Below are positions 1 through 11,714 of a stretch of 64,000 nt of DNA, piece after piece. Source of the DNA: Acanthosepion pharaonis (lineage: Eukaryota; Mollusca; Cephalopoda; Sepiida; Sepiidae); contig CAHIKZ030003474.1 of assembly GCA_903632075.3 (NCBI GenBank), positions 1,906,001 to 1,970,000 of the forward strand, written 5' to 3'. Position 1 is the first letter of the stretch. Each line of letters starts with the position of its first letter. The notes beneath the pieces were generated by a model, which was not told the DNA's origin, did no database searches, and was given only the letters and a program-made list of their open reading frames with translations. A program made the position numbers and the translations under genes.

Positions 1-800
1 AGATTCAGCATAAAATCTCGTCCCATTCCGGCGTTATTATGACATCATCACGACGGAATATGCCATATTTATTCATTTCTTCTTTCCGTCCCAACTGGGC
101 GACTCGTGGCACTGGACGTTCGATATTAAGAGACTGGATTAATGACAATAACCAACCGTGGCCGGCAGCTAATTTACGCGACACTCGCCCCCACAGCCGC
201 CTGAAAACATTGCCCGACCGAGCGTTCGGTAAAGCGAGTTAGTTTTTGTGTAAATCTAAGCAATAATCAATGAACCGTGGCCAAATCGCGCCGTTGACAA
301 TTACTGCACACGAGACAGTGCACACTTGTACAGAAGAGCAGATCAGAGGTCATTGTATTTGACACAACAATGACTAATAAGCTAGCCCGTCCTTTCGTTT
401 CATTTGTACATTGTCATTTATAGCCAATGAATATTATTTTCTTTTTAAAAAGGCGACAGACAGTTTAAGGCAAGTGGCATGGAAATATTACACGGGGGAA
501 ATGCACAAAATTAACAACTTTGAAGTGTGAAAGAGCTAAACGATTTATTTTAAGAAAAGGCAAAGACAAAAAAAAGATACACGACTTGATCTTTTTCATT
601 GATTCGTCTCAGTAAAAGATCAACCGCTGATTTCGATGGAGTAAAATAGAAGTTAATTTGAACACATTAAGCAAATAAATATAGAATTATTGGTTTTAAA
701 GAAAAAGCAAAATAAATCAATTAAAAGTGTCTTTAGAGATATTAGGATGTGAAAATAAAATTAAAATATTGTTGACTATTATCCACAAACATATATGTGT
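1..800. other. Unassigned sequence, no gene recognised
   Basis: The first 260 bases are richer in G+C than what follows and contain a 67-codon open frame (39-242, +) that resembles no family I know. From 260 on the sequence is AT-rich with no recognisable repeat. An exon cannot be excluded but there is no positive evidence for one. Confidence 0.4.
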
Positions 801-802
801 GT

Positions 803-833
803 GTGTGTGTATGTGTGAAAAGTGTGTATATAT

Positions 834-905
<72 letters not shown>
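803..905. repeat. (TG)n then (TA)n microsatellite
   Basis: A short TG run is followed by a TA run of about 60 bases (838-901). Frames through such tracts read as Tyr-Ile repeats and are not genes. Confidence 0.95.
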
Positions 906-908
<3 letters not shown>

Positions 909-1001
909 TATATGCGCGGTATTTATTAGAAAGCACTCAATATCAGAGATAGAGCTAACATATTTGGTTGGATTGATGTGAGTTTGTGACCTAATCTACA
1001 A

Positions 1002-1040
<39 letters not shown>

Positions 1041-1045
<5 letters not shown>

Positions 1046-1270
1046 GCTGAATTGATGTTAGTTTGTGACCCTGGGTTTCACGCTTTTGTATTGGTGTTAT
1101 TATGGGAGTGGGGAATTAGCACGATGACATCACGACGACGATTCCCCCACTCCTATAATAACACCAATACACGCAATCTACATGAACCCAAAATTTAAAA
1201 AAAATTAATCAGTTTGTCTGACGATCGCAAAAGCGTGAAACCCAGGGTCACAAACTAACATCAATTCAGC

Positions 1271-1275
<5 letters not shown>
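1041..1275. mobile_element. Foldback element 1 (nested inverted repeats between TA tracts)
   Basis: The outer arms 1041-1087 and 1229-1275 are nearly perfect reverse complements of about 47 bases. Inside lies a second palindrome with arms 1088-1116 and 1142-1170 (key motif GTATTGGTGTTATTATGGGA). TA tracts border it on both sides (1003-1040 and 1276-1319). A decayed half copy of the outer arm sits at 961-1000. There is no coding capacity. It looks like a non-autonomous foldback or MITE-type element using TA as target; the family is unknown. Confidence 0.8.
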
Positions 1276-1322
<47 letters not shown>

Positions 1323-1444
1323 TTTATATATTTTTTTTTTTTTAATATATGTTTATTCTGATTAAAGAAGAAAGAAAATGAGTGACTTTTAAAAAAGACG
1401 TTAATATTTATTTTGCATCTTTTTTACAATGAAACGTATCCATT

Positions 1445-1495
<51 letters not shown>

Positions 1496-1540
1496 CCAAG
1501 TAGAACTCAATGTTCAGGACAGAGTCAGAATATAATATAA

Positions 1541-1722
1541 AAGGCTCAAACACTAATAATCCATGGTTATAATTTATTACATTGGAATCGTAATCACGAT
1601 CCAATTCATCAGACTTACAAATTCAAAAAACAAAAAATTTCTATTTGTAGGTCTGATGGATTGGATCATGGTTACGATTCCAATGTAATAAATTATAACC
1701 ATGGGATATTAATGTTTGAGCC
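1541..1722. mobile_element. Foldback element 2 (78-bp arms, short loop)
   Basis: Arms 1541-1620 and 1643-1722 are near-perfect inverted copies, with CCATGGTTATAATTTATTAC on the left arm and its complement on the right, around a loop of about 22 bases. TA tracts flank it at 1450-1491 (a short spacer away) and 1723-1744. It has no ORF and its sequence is unrelated to foldback element 1. Confidence 0.8.
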
Positions 1723-1744
1723 TTATATATATATATATATATAT

Positions 1745-2120
1745 GGAGGAAATATATATATGACAAAGTGGAAAAAGTTTTCGTGCGGCGCGTTTCGCAT
1801 TTGAGGACTTTAGCGGTTAAAGTTTGTTTACGTCCTTGGCAGATGTTCTGTTAACATAACGTAGGATACTTAATAAAAAAAGACGTTGATAGCCAAAACA
1901 TCTAAATTAAATTGGCTACATTTTATACACAAAATACATTAAAAAAAATTTTAAATTTTAAAATTTTAAATTTCAAATGTACACGCATCATGTATACAAA
2001 CCTAGCCTGATTAAGTCCTAAGGGTTGAAATGCGTCACATGAATACTTTTTACACTTTGACAAACATCTCTCCTCCAAAATTGTTCTTGATATATATAAA
2101 AATATATATATATTGTTATC

Positions 2121-2124
<4 letters not shown>
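1745..2124. other. No feature seen
   Basis: AT-rich sequence with short runs of A and T. I see no coding frame and no copy of the dispersed repeats found elsewhere in the window. Confidence 0.4.
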
Positions 2125-2180
<56 letters not shown>

Positions 2181-2200
2181 AATATGTGGTGCAGTTCAAT

Positions 2201-2367
2201 TTATATTGCAATGCATCATACATACAAAATGTAGATTAGTAAAGTTAATAAAACATTCATCAAGTGATTTGTAGGTTAATTCACCTTTAAAAGTTTGTTA
2301 GCGAAGGGATTTCGCCATTTTATATTATTAACTTTACTAATCTACTTTGTGTATGAATGATTCATTG

Positions 2368-2372
<5 letters not shown>
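2201..2372. mobile_element. Foldback element 3 between TA tracts
   Basis: Arms 2201-2250 and 2322-2372 are inverted copies (motif TAGATTAGTAAAGTTAATA and its complement) with a central loop of about 70 bases. (TA)n tracts lie at 2125-2179 and from 2373 to 2423. Non-coding; the third element with this arrangement in the first 2.5 kb. Confidence 0.72.
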
Positions 2373-2423
<51 letters not shown>

Positions 2424-2426
<3 letters not shown>

Positions 2427-2790
2427 AGCGTGAAGCACCTTTGGAAAGCGCCTGAAAAACATACCAGGGGTTGACCCAAGCCTTGTGAGTGAAACTGAGT
2501 AGACGGAACCTTTGGGGGGGGCGTCGATAGCTGTTCTAGCATGAGGCCACAAATCGTAACCGAGGGCATGAGCGTACTGGCCTTGTTCAAATTGTTGATC
2601 ACGATAGTTAACACGCTCTCTCCCAGAAACTGTAACTAAGGTCTGCTCAATATAGTTGAAGTATAAACCACAAGTGAGCTCTGTGGGTGTTGAGCAAACA
2701 CAAATGTGCCTGAGCGAACGTCTGCAATGGGGAATGGCTAGCCACCCTAGTAGGCGGGTATCCTCGAATACGAGTGGCCAGCTATTATAT
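2424..2790 (+). mobile_element. SINE-C body fragment
   Basis: Contains the SINE-C body signature (GCGCCTGAAAAACATACCA, GTTGACCCAAGCCTTG, GTCGATAGCTGTT, GCTCTGTGGGTGTTGAG) also found at 16930, 17400, 24310 and 60110. No tRNA-like head is present, so it is truncated at its 5' end, where it abuts a (TA)n tract. Confidence 0.6.
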
Positions 2791-3420
2791 ATATCAGTAA
2801 AACATTATTAAAAGCAACAGATATTCCGTGTCGATTAAATTTTAAGGATCGACTTTTCCAAATTCCGAATAATCTTTGCCAGACATGAAGGAAATTCCGT
2901 CAGAAATTGTTCGAAGTTCATTTCGGAAGAAAAGTACAAGAAACATGGTCCAAGCTTTCGATTTTCGTAAGTCATCATCAGGGTAGGTAGAGACAATTGG
3001 TGAGTTTTGTAGAACTTGTGACGTAGGCAAATAGTGTTGCGACCGTGGCGAGGTGTGATGTGTATTCTTTTTATATACATTTGAGTATGTTGGCTCTTAA
3101 GTTATAATTATTTTTATTTATTGCTGATTGTTTTTGCTGTTATGTGTATTGCTTCAAGGATCAAGTTCGTTTTGTTCTACTCACTGGGTGGCCCATACAT
3201 TTGGCCCTGTGCTTGTATTTTTCTATGTGTTTGTTATCCCTATTAACGCATTGTCTGATCGCACAATAGTCCGATAGGTGGCTGGCGAGTCCCCGTGAGA
3301 TTGTGGTTGTAAACTATTAGTCATAATTTGTAAAAGTTGATCATTAAAATTAATCGACACAAAATGTTTGTAGTTTTTAATAATATTTGCCTTAAAGACC
3401 ATCTGGTGCCTAAATACACG

Positions 3421-3422
<2 letters not shown>
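2791..3422. other. Unassigned; contains a CTGATGA/GAAAG motif
   Basis: No gene seen. On the minus strand near 2950-2990 there is CTGATGATGACTTAC followed by TCGAAAG, one of several motifs in this window with the layout CTGANGA, hairpin, GAAA that mark termini of Penelope-like elements. The remainder is AT-rich and unrecognised. Confidence 0.35.
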
Positions 3423-3467
<45 letters not shown>

Positions 3468-3552
3468 CGAAAATATCAAGTGATGGTATTCTATTAAGAA
3501 TAGTATTCTTCGGTTATTGAAATTTACTCCGCATACACAAATCGTATACTTG

Positions 3553-3554
<2 letters not shown>

Positions 3555-3599
<45 letters not shown>

Positions 3600-3787
3600 A
3601 GGCAGCATATAATTTATCTACAAAGAAATAATCACACATAGAATCAATCAGTAATATTAATAAAATTAGATGAGGATCACGTCACTCTATGGATTAACAG
3701 TATTTTAATGCATACATTATACACTACTAGCGATGAATGTCGCCAAGAATACCATTATTATTACTGATTGATTCTATGTGATTATTT

Positions 3788-3847
<60 letters not shown>
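3555..3847. mobile_element. Foldback element 4 with TA borders
   Basis: Inverted arms 3622-3660 and 3756-3791 share AATCACACATAGAATCAATC and its complement. TA tracts occur at 3423-3463, 3555-3591 and 3792-3847, so the element sits directly between two long TA runs. No ORF. It probably interrupted the adjacent Penelope-like fragment, as parts of that sequence lie on both sides (GCCTAAATACAC at 3406 and its complement at 3848). Confidence 0.68.
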
Positions 3848-3850
<3 letters not shown>

Positions 3851-4060
3851 GTATTTAGGCAGCATTTTTCATTAATGCAAGTTTCGTTAAATAATATAGA
3901 CAAGTTTTGTCTATTTATTTTAATCAAATTCCTTTCATGTCGTTTGATAAGCTTAATAACATTATCATTGAAAGACGAAAGAAAATCACCATATTGATAC
4001 ATGTTTTTTAATCCTATCTAAGTTTCCGGCTTACATAAGCCATCATCAAAGGCTTCTTAT
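3848..4060 (-). pseudogene. Penelope-like element N-terminal fragment
   Basis: The minus strand reads from about 4000 to 3850 as a short frame with a basic stretch ending in LFNETCINEKC then (with slippage) a PKYT-like end before the TA tract. The same ending (LFN-TCL-E-LLPKYT) recurs at 13440, 26200, 27090 and 27400. I assign it to the region N-terminal to the reverse transcriptase of Penelope-like elements on pattern only. Upstream on the same strand (4058-4018) is TTGATGATGGCTTATGTAAGCC followed by GAAAC, a hammerhead-like core with a perfect 5-bp helix II. Confidence 0.45.
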
Positions 4061-4260
4061 ATTTAACACTTCTCGTTTTCACTCTCGCGTGGTCATGTGT
4101 GATGTCATGGGCCGCGGTGCGATTTTCGCTTCCAGCGTCTCGTATGCACCAGTTCATCTTTGCTTGGAAATCTTCCATGCAAACAAAAACAGACTATCAT
4201 TGTTGCTATGACCGTGTATTGTTTAATTTACTGTAATGTAATTGTCATCTTAATAAAGAG

Positions 4261-4450
4261 AATTACATTGTGCTATGGGTTGAATAGCAGGATAGACTGT
4301 GTCCTATAGCCTTGGTTGGCAATCAGTCTATCGCAGAAAAAAAATGGAATATTACCGTGAGAAATTCTTCTACCTTGTCAGTCATGAATCGAAAAAGACA
4401 TGATCGCCCAAGCGTGTATCACGTATGTCACTTAACTGACTGATCGTCAA
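4261..4450 (+). mobile_element. SINE-A body, 5'-truncated
   Basis: Matches the body of the SINE-A copies at 10440, 29440 and 53050: GCTATGGGTTGAATAGCAGG, AGCCTTGGTTGGCAATCAGTC, ACCGCAGAAA-like, then a terminal hairpin region CATGAATCGAAAAAGACATG. No tRNA-like head remains. Confidence 0.65.
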
Positions 4451-4907
4451 ATTACATTTTCAAACACTTTGTTTAAGGATTTGTCCAGTTTATTTATTTT
4501 ATGAAAAAAATGCGTTAATTTTTGTCTGTTTCCGGCAGGCGTTTATTTATTTAGAGTTTTTCTGCTGCAAACTTCAGAAGGTGGATTTAAGTAAATTTAT
4601 TTGTAAAGGCAGCTTCCGGTTGAAAGTGCAACCGACTTACACATTTGTCAACTTGTATCAAACGTCGAGTATGGTTTTCTAAATTTTCAAAACCCTTATC
4701 TGTAATGAAGTATTAGAATGGGTTTATTTCAGATTATTGAAAAATATTCGAATGTCTTCCCTTTCACGTTCGGATAATTGAAGTTCAAGAAATTGAGGTA
4801 CGGATAGTACTATACATTATTTAGTGGATTCTTTCCAAATCCTCATTGTGTTGTCTGTATTTATGCCTTTGTTCTATCTTAGAATGAATTTAGCGATTGT
4901 CATCAAT
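4451..4907. other. No feature seen
   Basis: AT-rich unique-looking sequence; no coding frame above background and no repeat family recognised. Confidence 0.4.
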
Positions 4908-5556
4908 TTTTTCTTATAATTATAATTATCTTATAATTATCTTATATCTTATAATTATAGTTATCTTATAATAATAGCTATCTTATAATTATCTTATAAT
5001 TGAAGTTATAATTATCTTATAATTATAGTTATCTTATAATTATAGCTATCTTATAATTATCTTATAACTATAGTTATCTTATAATTATCTTATAATTATA
5101 TTATAACCATCTTATAATTATCTTATATCATATAATTATAATTATCTTATAATTATAGCTATCTTATAATTATCCATAATTATAGTTATTTTATAATTAT
5201 CTTATAATTATAATTATCTTATAATTATAGTTATCTTATAATTATAATTATCTTATAATTATAATTATCTTATAATTAAAGTTATCTTATAGTTATCTTA
5301 TAATTATAGTTATCTTATAATTATATTTATCTTATAAGTATCTTATAATTATAATTATTTTATAATTATAGGTATTTTATAATTATCTTATAATTATAGT
5401 TATCTTATAATTATCTTATAATTATAATTATATTATAACGATCTTATAATTATAGTTATCTTATAATTATCTTATAATTATAATTAACTTATAATCATCT
5501 TATAATTATAGTTATCTTATAATTATAATTATCTTATAATTATAGTTATCTTATTA
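4908..5556. repeat. TTATAATTATC minisatellite
   Basis: About 650 bases made of 11-base units (TTATAATTATC) interspersed with longer 17-base variants carrying AATTATAGTTATC. Nearly pure A/T with G and C at fixed places in the unit. The units vary only slightly, so the array arose by local tandem expansion. Confidence 0.95.
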
Positions 5557-5633
5557 AACCGGTTCATCTGGCAATTCGGACTTTAGAATTTAATAAATAA
5601 ATCTAAACAGGTTTATAGACTTTTACTGGCCAC

Positions 5634-5867
5634 TCGATTCGACGTGGTGTAATGGTTAACAAGCTTGTCTTGCTAGATCAATTACGACTGAGTAGTGAGT
5701 TCCATCCTCACTGGGTGCTCCCCACTTTCGGCTTTGCACATTAAGCTTTGTTTGGGTACTTCGATGTCGTGTAATGCTTGTCTTGTTAAGTCAATTACGA
5801 GTGCGTTCGATTCTCACTACTTTCGGCCTTGTGCCACTTTCTATGCTACGCTTAGTAACTCACTACT
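5634..5867 (+). mobile_element. Two adjacent SINE-B copies
   Basis: SINE-B is tRNA-derived: an A-box-like GTGGTGTAATGG (5644 on) and a B-box-like GAGTTCCATCC (5698 on), followed by a short body with ACTTTCGGCCTTGTGCCAC. The first copy is 5634-5755, the second, with internal deletions, 5756-5867 (B box GCGTTCGATTC). The first copy's B box departs from the consensus GTTCGATCC. Transcription by RNA polymerase III is the family expectation; these copies look decayed. Confidence 0.75.
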
Positions 5868-6050
5868 TAGAAGAGCGATAACAGCTACTGATCTTGAGAA
5901 ACCAATTTTACGCTTAGTAAATCACTACTTTGGACGCTTGTAATGGTTAACAAGCTTGTCTCGCTAGATCACTTACAACTTAGTAACGAATTCTCACTTG
6001 ATACTCAACACTTGTTACTCACTGGATGATACTTTCGGCCTGCTTAGAAA
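5868..6050 (+). mobile_element. Third SINE-B copy with inserted 40-bp patch
   Basis: SINE-B sequence from 5910 to 6050 is interrupted upstream by AGAGCGATAACAGCTACTGA (from 5872), a stretch repeated at 6511 in the LINE-like fragment downstream. The B-box region here is degraded (GAATTCTCAC). Confidence 0.6.
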
Positions 6051-6167
6051 ATTACCTTTCGATTTTTACGGTTAATAGGGACGAATGAATTGATGTGTGC
6101 GCTTAACCCAAGTAATCAATAATTCAAATCGAAAACTTTCAACGCAAACGTGACGAAATATAGTGAT

Positions 6168-6300
6168 TTTCTAAGTTTGGCTTAGATATTGAACAAGGCC
6201 GAAAGTGTGTAGAAACCATTGAGAATCGATCTCCTTCCTCAGTCGTAGCTAATCTAGCGAGACAGGTTTGCTAACCATTACACCGGGTCGAAGTGCCCAA
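6168..6300 (-). mobile_element. SINE-B, minus strand
   Basis: Complement of SINE-B: body GGCCGAAAGTG near 6200, B box as GAGAATCGATCTC near 6222, A box complement CCATTACACC at 6276-6285. It lies in inverted orientation to the three copies upstream. Confidence 0.75.
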
Positions 6301-6324
6301 ATTTTGACTAAATATGTACTTAGA

Positions 6325-6575
6325 AGTAATACATTTCAGTATAATAACAGAAATTATAATTTGAAAGATCCTGAGGACTTTCAAAAACAGCAACAACTAA
6401 AATGGATAGCACATGTGATACGAAGGGAAAATAATGGCATAAAGCAAAATGTTGACGTTCTACACTACTTCAGACAAAAGGCTGGGAAGGAAACTCCCAT
6501 CAATACTGGAAAGAGCGATAACAGCTACTGAACTTGAGAAACCAATTTTCCTGAAAAATTGTTTTAAGAGAAAGG
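6325..6575 (+). pseudogene. Probable LINE reverse transcriptase C-terminal remnant
   Basis: The plus frame at 6350-6440 reads PEDFQKQQQLKWIAHVIRR, resembling the region after the catalytic domain in non-LTR retrotransposon polyproteins, where a K-x-LKW-x-GHV-R pattern is usual. Downstream it reads only in a shifted frame. No start, no catalytic motif; a short broken fragment. Confidence 0.4.
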
Positions 6576-6699
6576 TTTTATTTGTACTGGTTTCTGAATG
6601 AATGTCAAATGTTTCCTTATAAGGAAACAGCTAATATTAGCATTACCATTGTAATATATTTGAATTGACGCATGCGCACAAATGTATGAAAGCGGATGT

Positions 6700-7345
6700 G
6701 TGAAAAAATATGCCTATTTTCTGTCTGAATATCTGGGATGAGTTATCATTATTTACAATCAGACTAATGACCTCATATTTGTTATTATCACAACGTTTCA
6801 GCTGTTCTGCCTTCCATCTACCTTCATCAGATTCCTGTCGACCCTGGCAATCTTCAGGGAATTTTGAACTGAATACTTTATGTAATCTACGCAGGTAGAT
6901 TGTTCTCGTTACACTTCTGATATCTAGGAATATATCATTTTGATTTTTTTGTCTTCTTGTTCTGTTTCCACTGACCTTGAGTCTTTATAAACCCGTTCCA
7001 AGGATTGAACTCATAAATACTATGTTACCAAATTCACGGACCAACGCTTTAATCCACTGAACCGAATAGAACAGAACTAGTAATAACCGTGCAGTATACC
7101 CCCCACAAAAAAAAAAAAAACCCAAAAAACAAAATGAGACGAGATATCCCTAGACGTGGACAGCAGAACGATAACAATCTACCACCGTAAATATAATGAA
7201 GGGTTCAGTTCGAAATTCCCTACACTTTACCAGAATCGACAGACACCTGATGAAGATCGGAGAGCACAACGGTCAAAACGTGATAGCAACAACAAAGATG
7301 AAGGTATTAGACCGAATGCAAATAATACGTGGCCACAGGTAAACT
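6700..7345. mobile_element. Inverted-repeat element containing SINE-D (0.65 kb)
   Basis: Arms 6745-6930 and 7150-7335 are diverged inverted copies (about 185 bases), each carrying CTGATGAAG...AAAC-type sequence (7252 plus strand, 6826 minus strand). The loop (about 6990-7070) holds SINE-D on the minus strand (GGATTGAACTC, complement of a B box; CTTTAATCCACTGAACC). The same arm plus SINE arrangement recurs at 27440-27812. Confidence 0.55.
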
Positions 7346-8870
7346 AAGAGATTTTTTGCTGCCTATTATTTTGACAAAGTTTATTGAAACAGATGAAACA
7401 TGAAATCAAAATCAAATATTAGCGACAAACAGTATTTAACGTCGAAATTGTCTGTTAGAAAAAAAAAGGCAAGCCACCAGTGGTAATGTTGCAGCAGTAT
7501 TAATTACTGACTTGAACGGGTGTTCTACTTTCTTCTCATCAAAATGCGCCTCCCATTAGTCATTTTGAAAAATTTCCTCTGGTTTTTATTGTCGCGAAAG
7601 GATCATTAATCTGAACCTCGGCTCGAAAGTCAGTTGCTTGCGCACAAATCAACCTGGGAAATGCCCTGCAAGAAAAAAAAAAAAAAGAAAAAAAGAAGCC
7701 TGCACTACACCCCCACCACATATATAAATATATATCAAAAACAGAAAAAAAAAGCGAAAAAGAAAAACAAAGAAACAAAACAAAAGAAATAAATTAATTA
7801 ATTAAAAGAAAAAAATGTAAATAAAAAATGTCAGAAAGAAAAAAAAAACATGCAAAATTTATTTATAAACCACGATTTAATTATAATACTTAACACAATA
7901 CGGTTTTAAAAATTTCTTTCGGAACTTGTGAATAAATTATTCTTGTATCTTTGAGTCTTGAATTTCGTTTCAAGAGAAATCCTTCTTGAAATGTGTTTTT
8001 TTTAAATCTTAATATCTCCACTACCCAATATCAACACCAAATCTTCCTTACACACACGCATATACGTTTCCATAAAAATCAATATGCGTATTATAATACG
8101 AAATCTAAACGTCCATACGCGATAGCACAAAGTTGAATACACAAGTAGACATTTGCATAAAAAAAGAGAATTATTCCTGTGTTTATCGTTCGTTTTCATT
8201 CATTTTTGCTTTGTATGCATTTATCAGTAGATAAATTAGTAGATGGACTGATATTATTATTTTATGTTTTCGGACTGGGCTTCATGCTAACCTCACCAAA
8301 ATTCGGTGATCGCCTCATCGGAGCGTGGATAGAGTTTGTAGTAAATTTCTCTGATGGTTTCATGTTGACTATTCATTCACGAAGTGTTGCTATTTTGCTC
8401 ATTTGCTGGGGAAGCTGAGTGGCGTAGTGCGACAAAGATGGCGCTTATGTAGCGTGAACGCTAAACAAACACAAGATTCACGGCCAGCCCAACGAGACCT
8501 CTGTCGAATCGGCCCATTCTTCATGCCCCATTTTCATCAGCAGATCGTTGATCGTCAAATACCAAGAGACAAACTTATTTGAGTGCTCCTTATATTTTCA
8601 GGCATGGCCACTGGAGCGGGAGGCACTCAGCTCAAGCCTTAGGTGAAGCCGAGAGGCGGGAATTTATCGCCAATGAAATGGCTAGTACGGCCAGCGAGCC
8701 GTGATGGCAAATGGCCGCCGTCCTCCGAGACCGCCTGACCTGCCACGTCATCCATCATGGCTGACGGACAGAAGCGAAGAGAAAGAGCAATGCCGCTGAC
8801 GACTCGGCTAAATCCAAAGACACAGGTAAAAGAGAAAAGGAGAAATTATCGTGATCAAGAAAAGGAATAT
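7346..8870. other. No gene recognised; purine-rich stretch and GC-richer patch
   Basis: 7670-7860 is A-rich low complexity. 8179-8418 is an open frame of 79 codons on the plus strand with hydrophobic runs that I cannot assign. 8400-8870 is richer in G+C, with no frame that continues and no family I recognise. Confidence 0.35.
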
Positions 8871-8918
8871 TAATATATTGTCGCGCCTCTAAGGCTCTTT
8901 GATATCTATACTTACACC

Positions 8919-9009
<91 letters not shown>

Positions 9010-9165
9010 CGACGGCTTCTCTTGCAAAGGAAGACACAAGTTCGAATCCTGCCAGAGGGCATATTTTTGTTTAATAAGATTTTTTGAATGTTGAGGCGCA
9101 AAAAAAATGTTGTTTAAAAAATAAACGGAGCGTCTACTCAAATATGGGTATCAACAAAATAACGT
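8871..9165 (-). mobile_element. Dispersed repeat G with tRNA-like 3' half and microsatellites
   Basis: The plus strand 9010-9060 has AAGTTCGAATCCTGCCAGAG, like a B box and T arm of a tRNA, followed by an A/T-rich stretch. The block 9110-9152 matches, inverted, 47232-47280 (motif CATATTTGAG-AGACG). A (TA)n(GT)n(TA)n microsatellite occupies 8921-9008. The element is mobile by its dispersal, but its ends are not defined. Confidence 0.45.
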
Positions 9166-9172
9166 TAAAATA

Positions 9173-9965
<793 letters not shown>

Positions 9966-10018
<53 letters not shown>
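9966..10018. repeat. (TA)n microsatellite
   Basis: About 52 bases of uninterrupted TA repeat. Confidence 0.97.
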
Positions 10019-10021
<3 letters not shown>

Positions 10022-10304
10022 TGAATGATGACTAACAAGTTAGTATCATAGACGACTCTTCAGTATTATGAATTCAGTTCTGATTAAGTGCTCTAATATT
10101 GTCACCTTGTATCAGATAAAACAATGTTTAATATATATCCTTATATTTAAAAATATATACGAAGTTACATCTGAAGGTGGCATTATGTAAATTGATTTCA
10201 AATTTTCATTGTATAATATCCGTTTTATTTTTTTTTGTTTACTAAATTATACCAGCTGGCTTGAGACTTACTCAAGATAGGGTGTTACAGTTGAAATAAC
10301 GATG

Positions 10305-10530
10305 ATGGATGAAGTGTGGTGTAATGGATAACGGCTTGGAATAAGAGATCTGAGTTCGAATTCCAGTCGGATTCGTTACATTTACTTATGTGCATATACC
10401 CTCGGGAAAAAGCATGAATCCATCTCTTCCCCTCCTATCTAGGGGTTGAATATAGGACAGACTACTCAATAGTCTTGGTAGACAACCAGTCTACCGCAGA
10501 AAGAAAAGATAACCTACTGTTGGGGGATAT
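10305..10530 (+). mobile_element. SINE-A copy (tRNA-like part and body)
   Basis: tRNA-like section with A box GTGGTGTAATGGATAACGG (10316 on) and B box GAGTTCGAATTCC (10351 on), then CGTTACATTTACTTATGTGC, CTCGGGAAAAAGCATGAATCC and the body AGTCTTGGTAGACAACCAGTC. The 5S-like head seen in other copies is absent here. Confidence 0.75.
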
Positions 10531-11050
10531 GAATGGAAGAGGAGTTGGTAGAAAGTGGCTAAAGAAGATAGATAGCGATTGATCATTGACTTGAAGAGGT
10601 CAAGAGTAAAATTTTCAGGGAAGCACCCAAGCGGGAGGCTTTTCTATAAAGCGGCACCTATTAGGAAAAAAGCTGGCAGAAACTTCCTTCTTGCATTTAG
10701 AACACGGAGGAAATAAAGGTGATTTCTTCCAAATTAGCCTGGCTGTAAAAGTCTGAACTGGAGAAAATCAGAGAAGGCAATTCATCTGAACATTTGCCAA
10801 GGAAATAGCGATAGTGGAGACATTGGAGATAGTGGAGGTTTTTTTAGCTTTGGAAAGAGGTTACAGAGATTTTGACAGCGTAAACAATTTCTTTTTCTTT
10901 TAAAACTCTGTCAAGTTTGAAAAATGAAGAAGAGCAGATCCATCCCTGATGTGGCATCGATATTCAATTTTTTCACCTGATCTGACTCTTGTAAAGACAA
11001 AGCGTGACTGAAGGAGTCACACGTTATTTAAGAAGGATATTATGTTGAAA
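10531..11050 (-). pseudogene. LINE reverse transcriptase C-terminus and 3' region
   Basis: On the minus strand about 10690-10570 reads a short frame containing FKSMINRYLSSLATF, which fits the last tens of residues of non-LTR retrotransposon pol proteins in molluscs. Related fragments lie at 11715-12050, 30500-30600, 47467-47745 and 53930-54500. Stop codons and shifts are frequent. Confidence 0.5.
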
Positions 11051-11640
11051 AATAAATAATTACGTAAAAATGCTTCATCTTTGAGCTAAGGACTGGCAGA
11101 TTTACATTCATACATACATACATACATAAATAAACACACACGTACACATACATCCCCACACGCACCTTCCCCCACACAGATATATGTATGTGTGTACGTA
11201 TTTTTAAAATTAATTTTTCTTTAATCCGACTTTATTTCTAATTGCTATAAACGTTATCTCCAGCGGGTAAACGTGTTGGAGTTAACATCCATGTTTTTTC
11301 TACAGTGAAATTAAATCCGACTAAAAAAAAAGGGGGCCTCTGGGGATTTTTTTTATTTTTAACTGTATCTATGGCATCTATCGGTTTGTCGCCTCTGAGT
11401 GTTAACTTCAATGTTCACTTTTATATTTATTGGGATGTTGCATAATCATCAGGCGATTTATTTGTTAATAAAAATTGCTGTTTTGTTTACATTTTTTTAA
11501 TAAAAATATTTTATTTTCAGGTTAAAAAAATGCGTGTCGATAATTATACACTCCAGAATAATCATTCAAAAATGTTATTGTTGAATTGTTATGTTTCTTT
11601 ACTCAATAAATATTGTTTAAAAAACGCCTGATAATTATGC
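11051..11640. other. No gene seen
   Basis: Short CATA repeats near 11106-11130, then AT-rich sequence. No coding frame and no recognised repeat apart from that. Confidence 0.4.
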
Positions 11641-11646
11641 ACCAAC

Positions 11647-11649
<3 letters not shown>

Positions 11650-11708
<59 letters not shown>
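11650..11708. repeat. (TA)n microsatellite
   Basis: About 58 bases of TA repeat. Confidence 0.97.
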
Positions 11709-11709
<1 letters not shown>

Positions 11710-11714
11710 GTGTA

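Noticed and set aside
8179..8418. 79-codon hydrophobic frame
   Set aside because: No recognisable domain, AT-driven hydrophobicity and no support for a start or splice sites.
9010..9060. tRNA gene by its B box
   Set aside because: Only a 3' half is present; the 5' half is a TA microsatellite.
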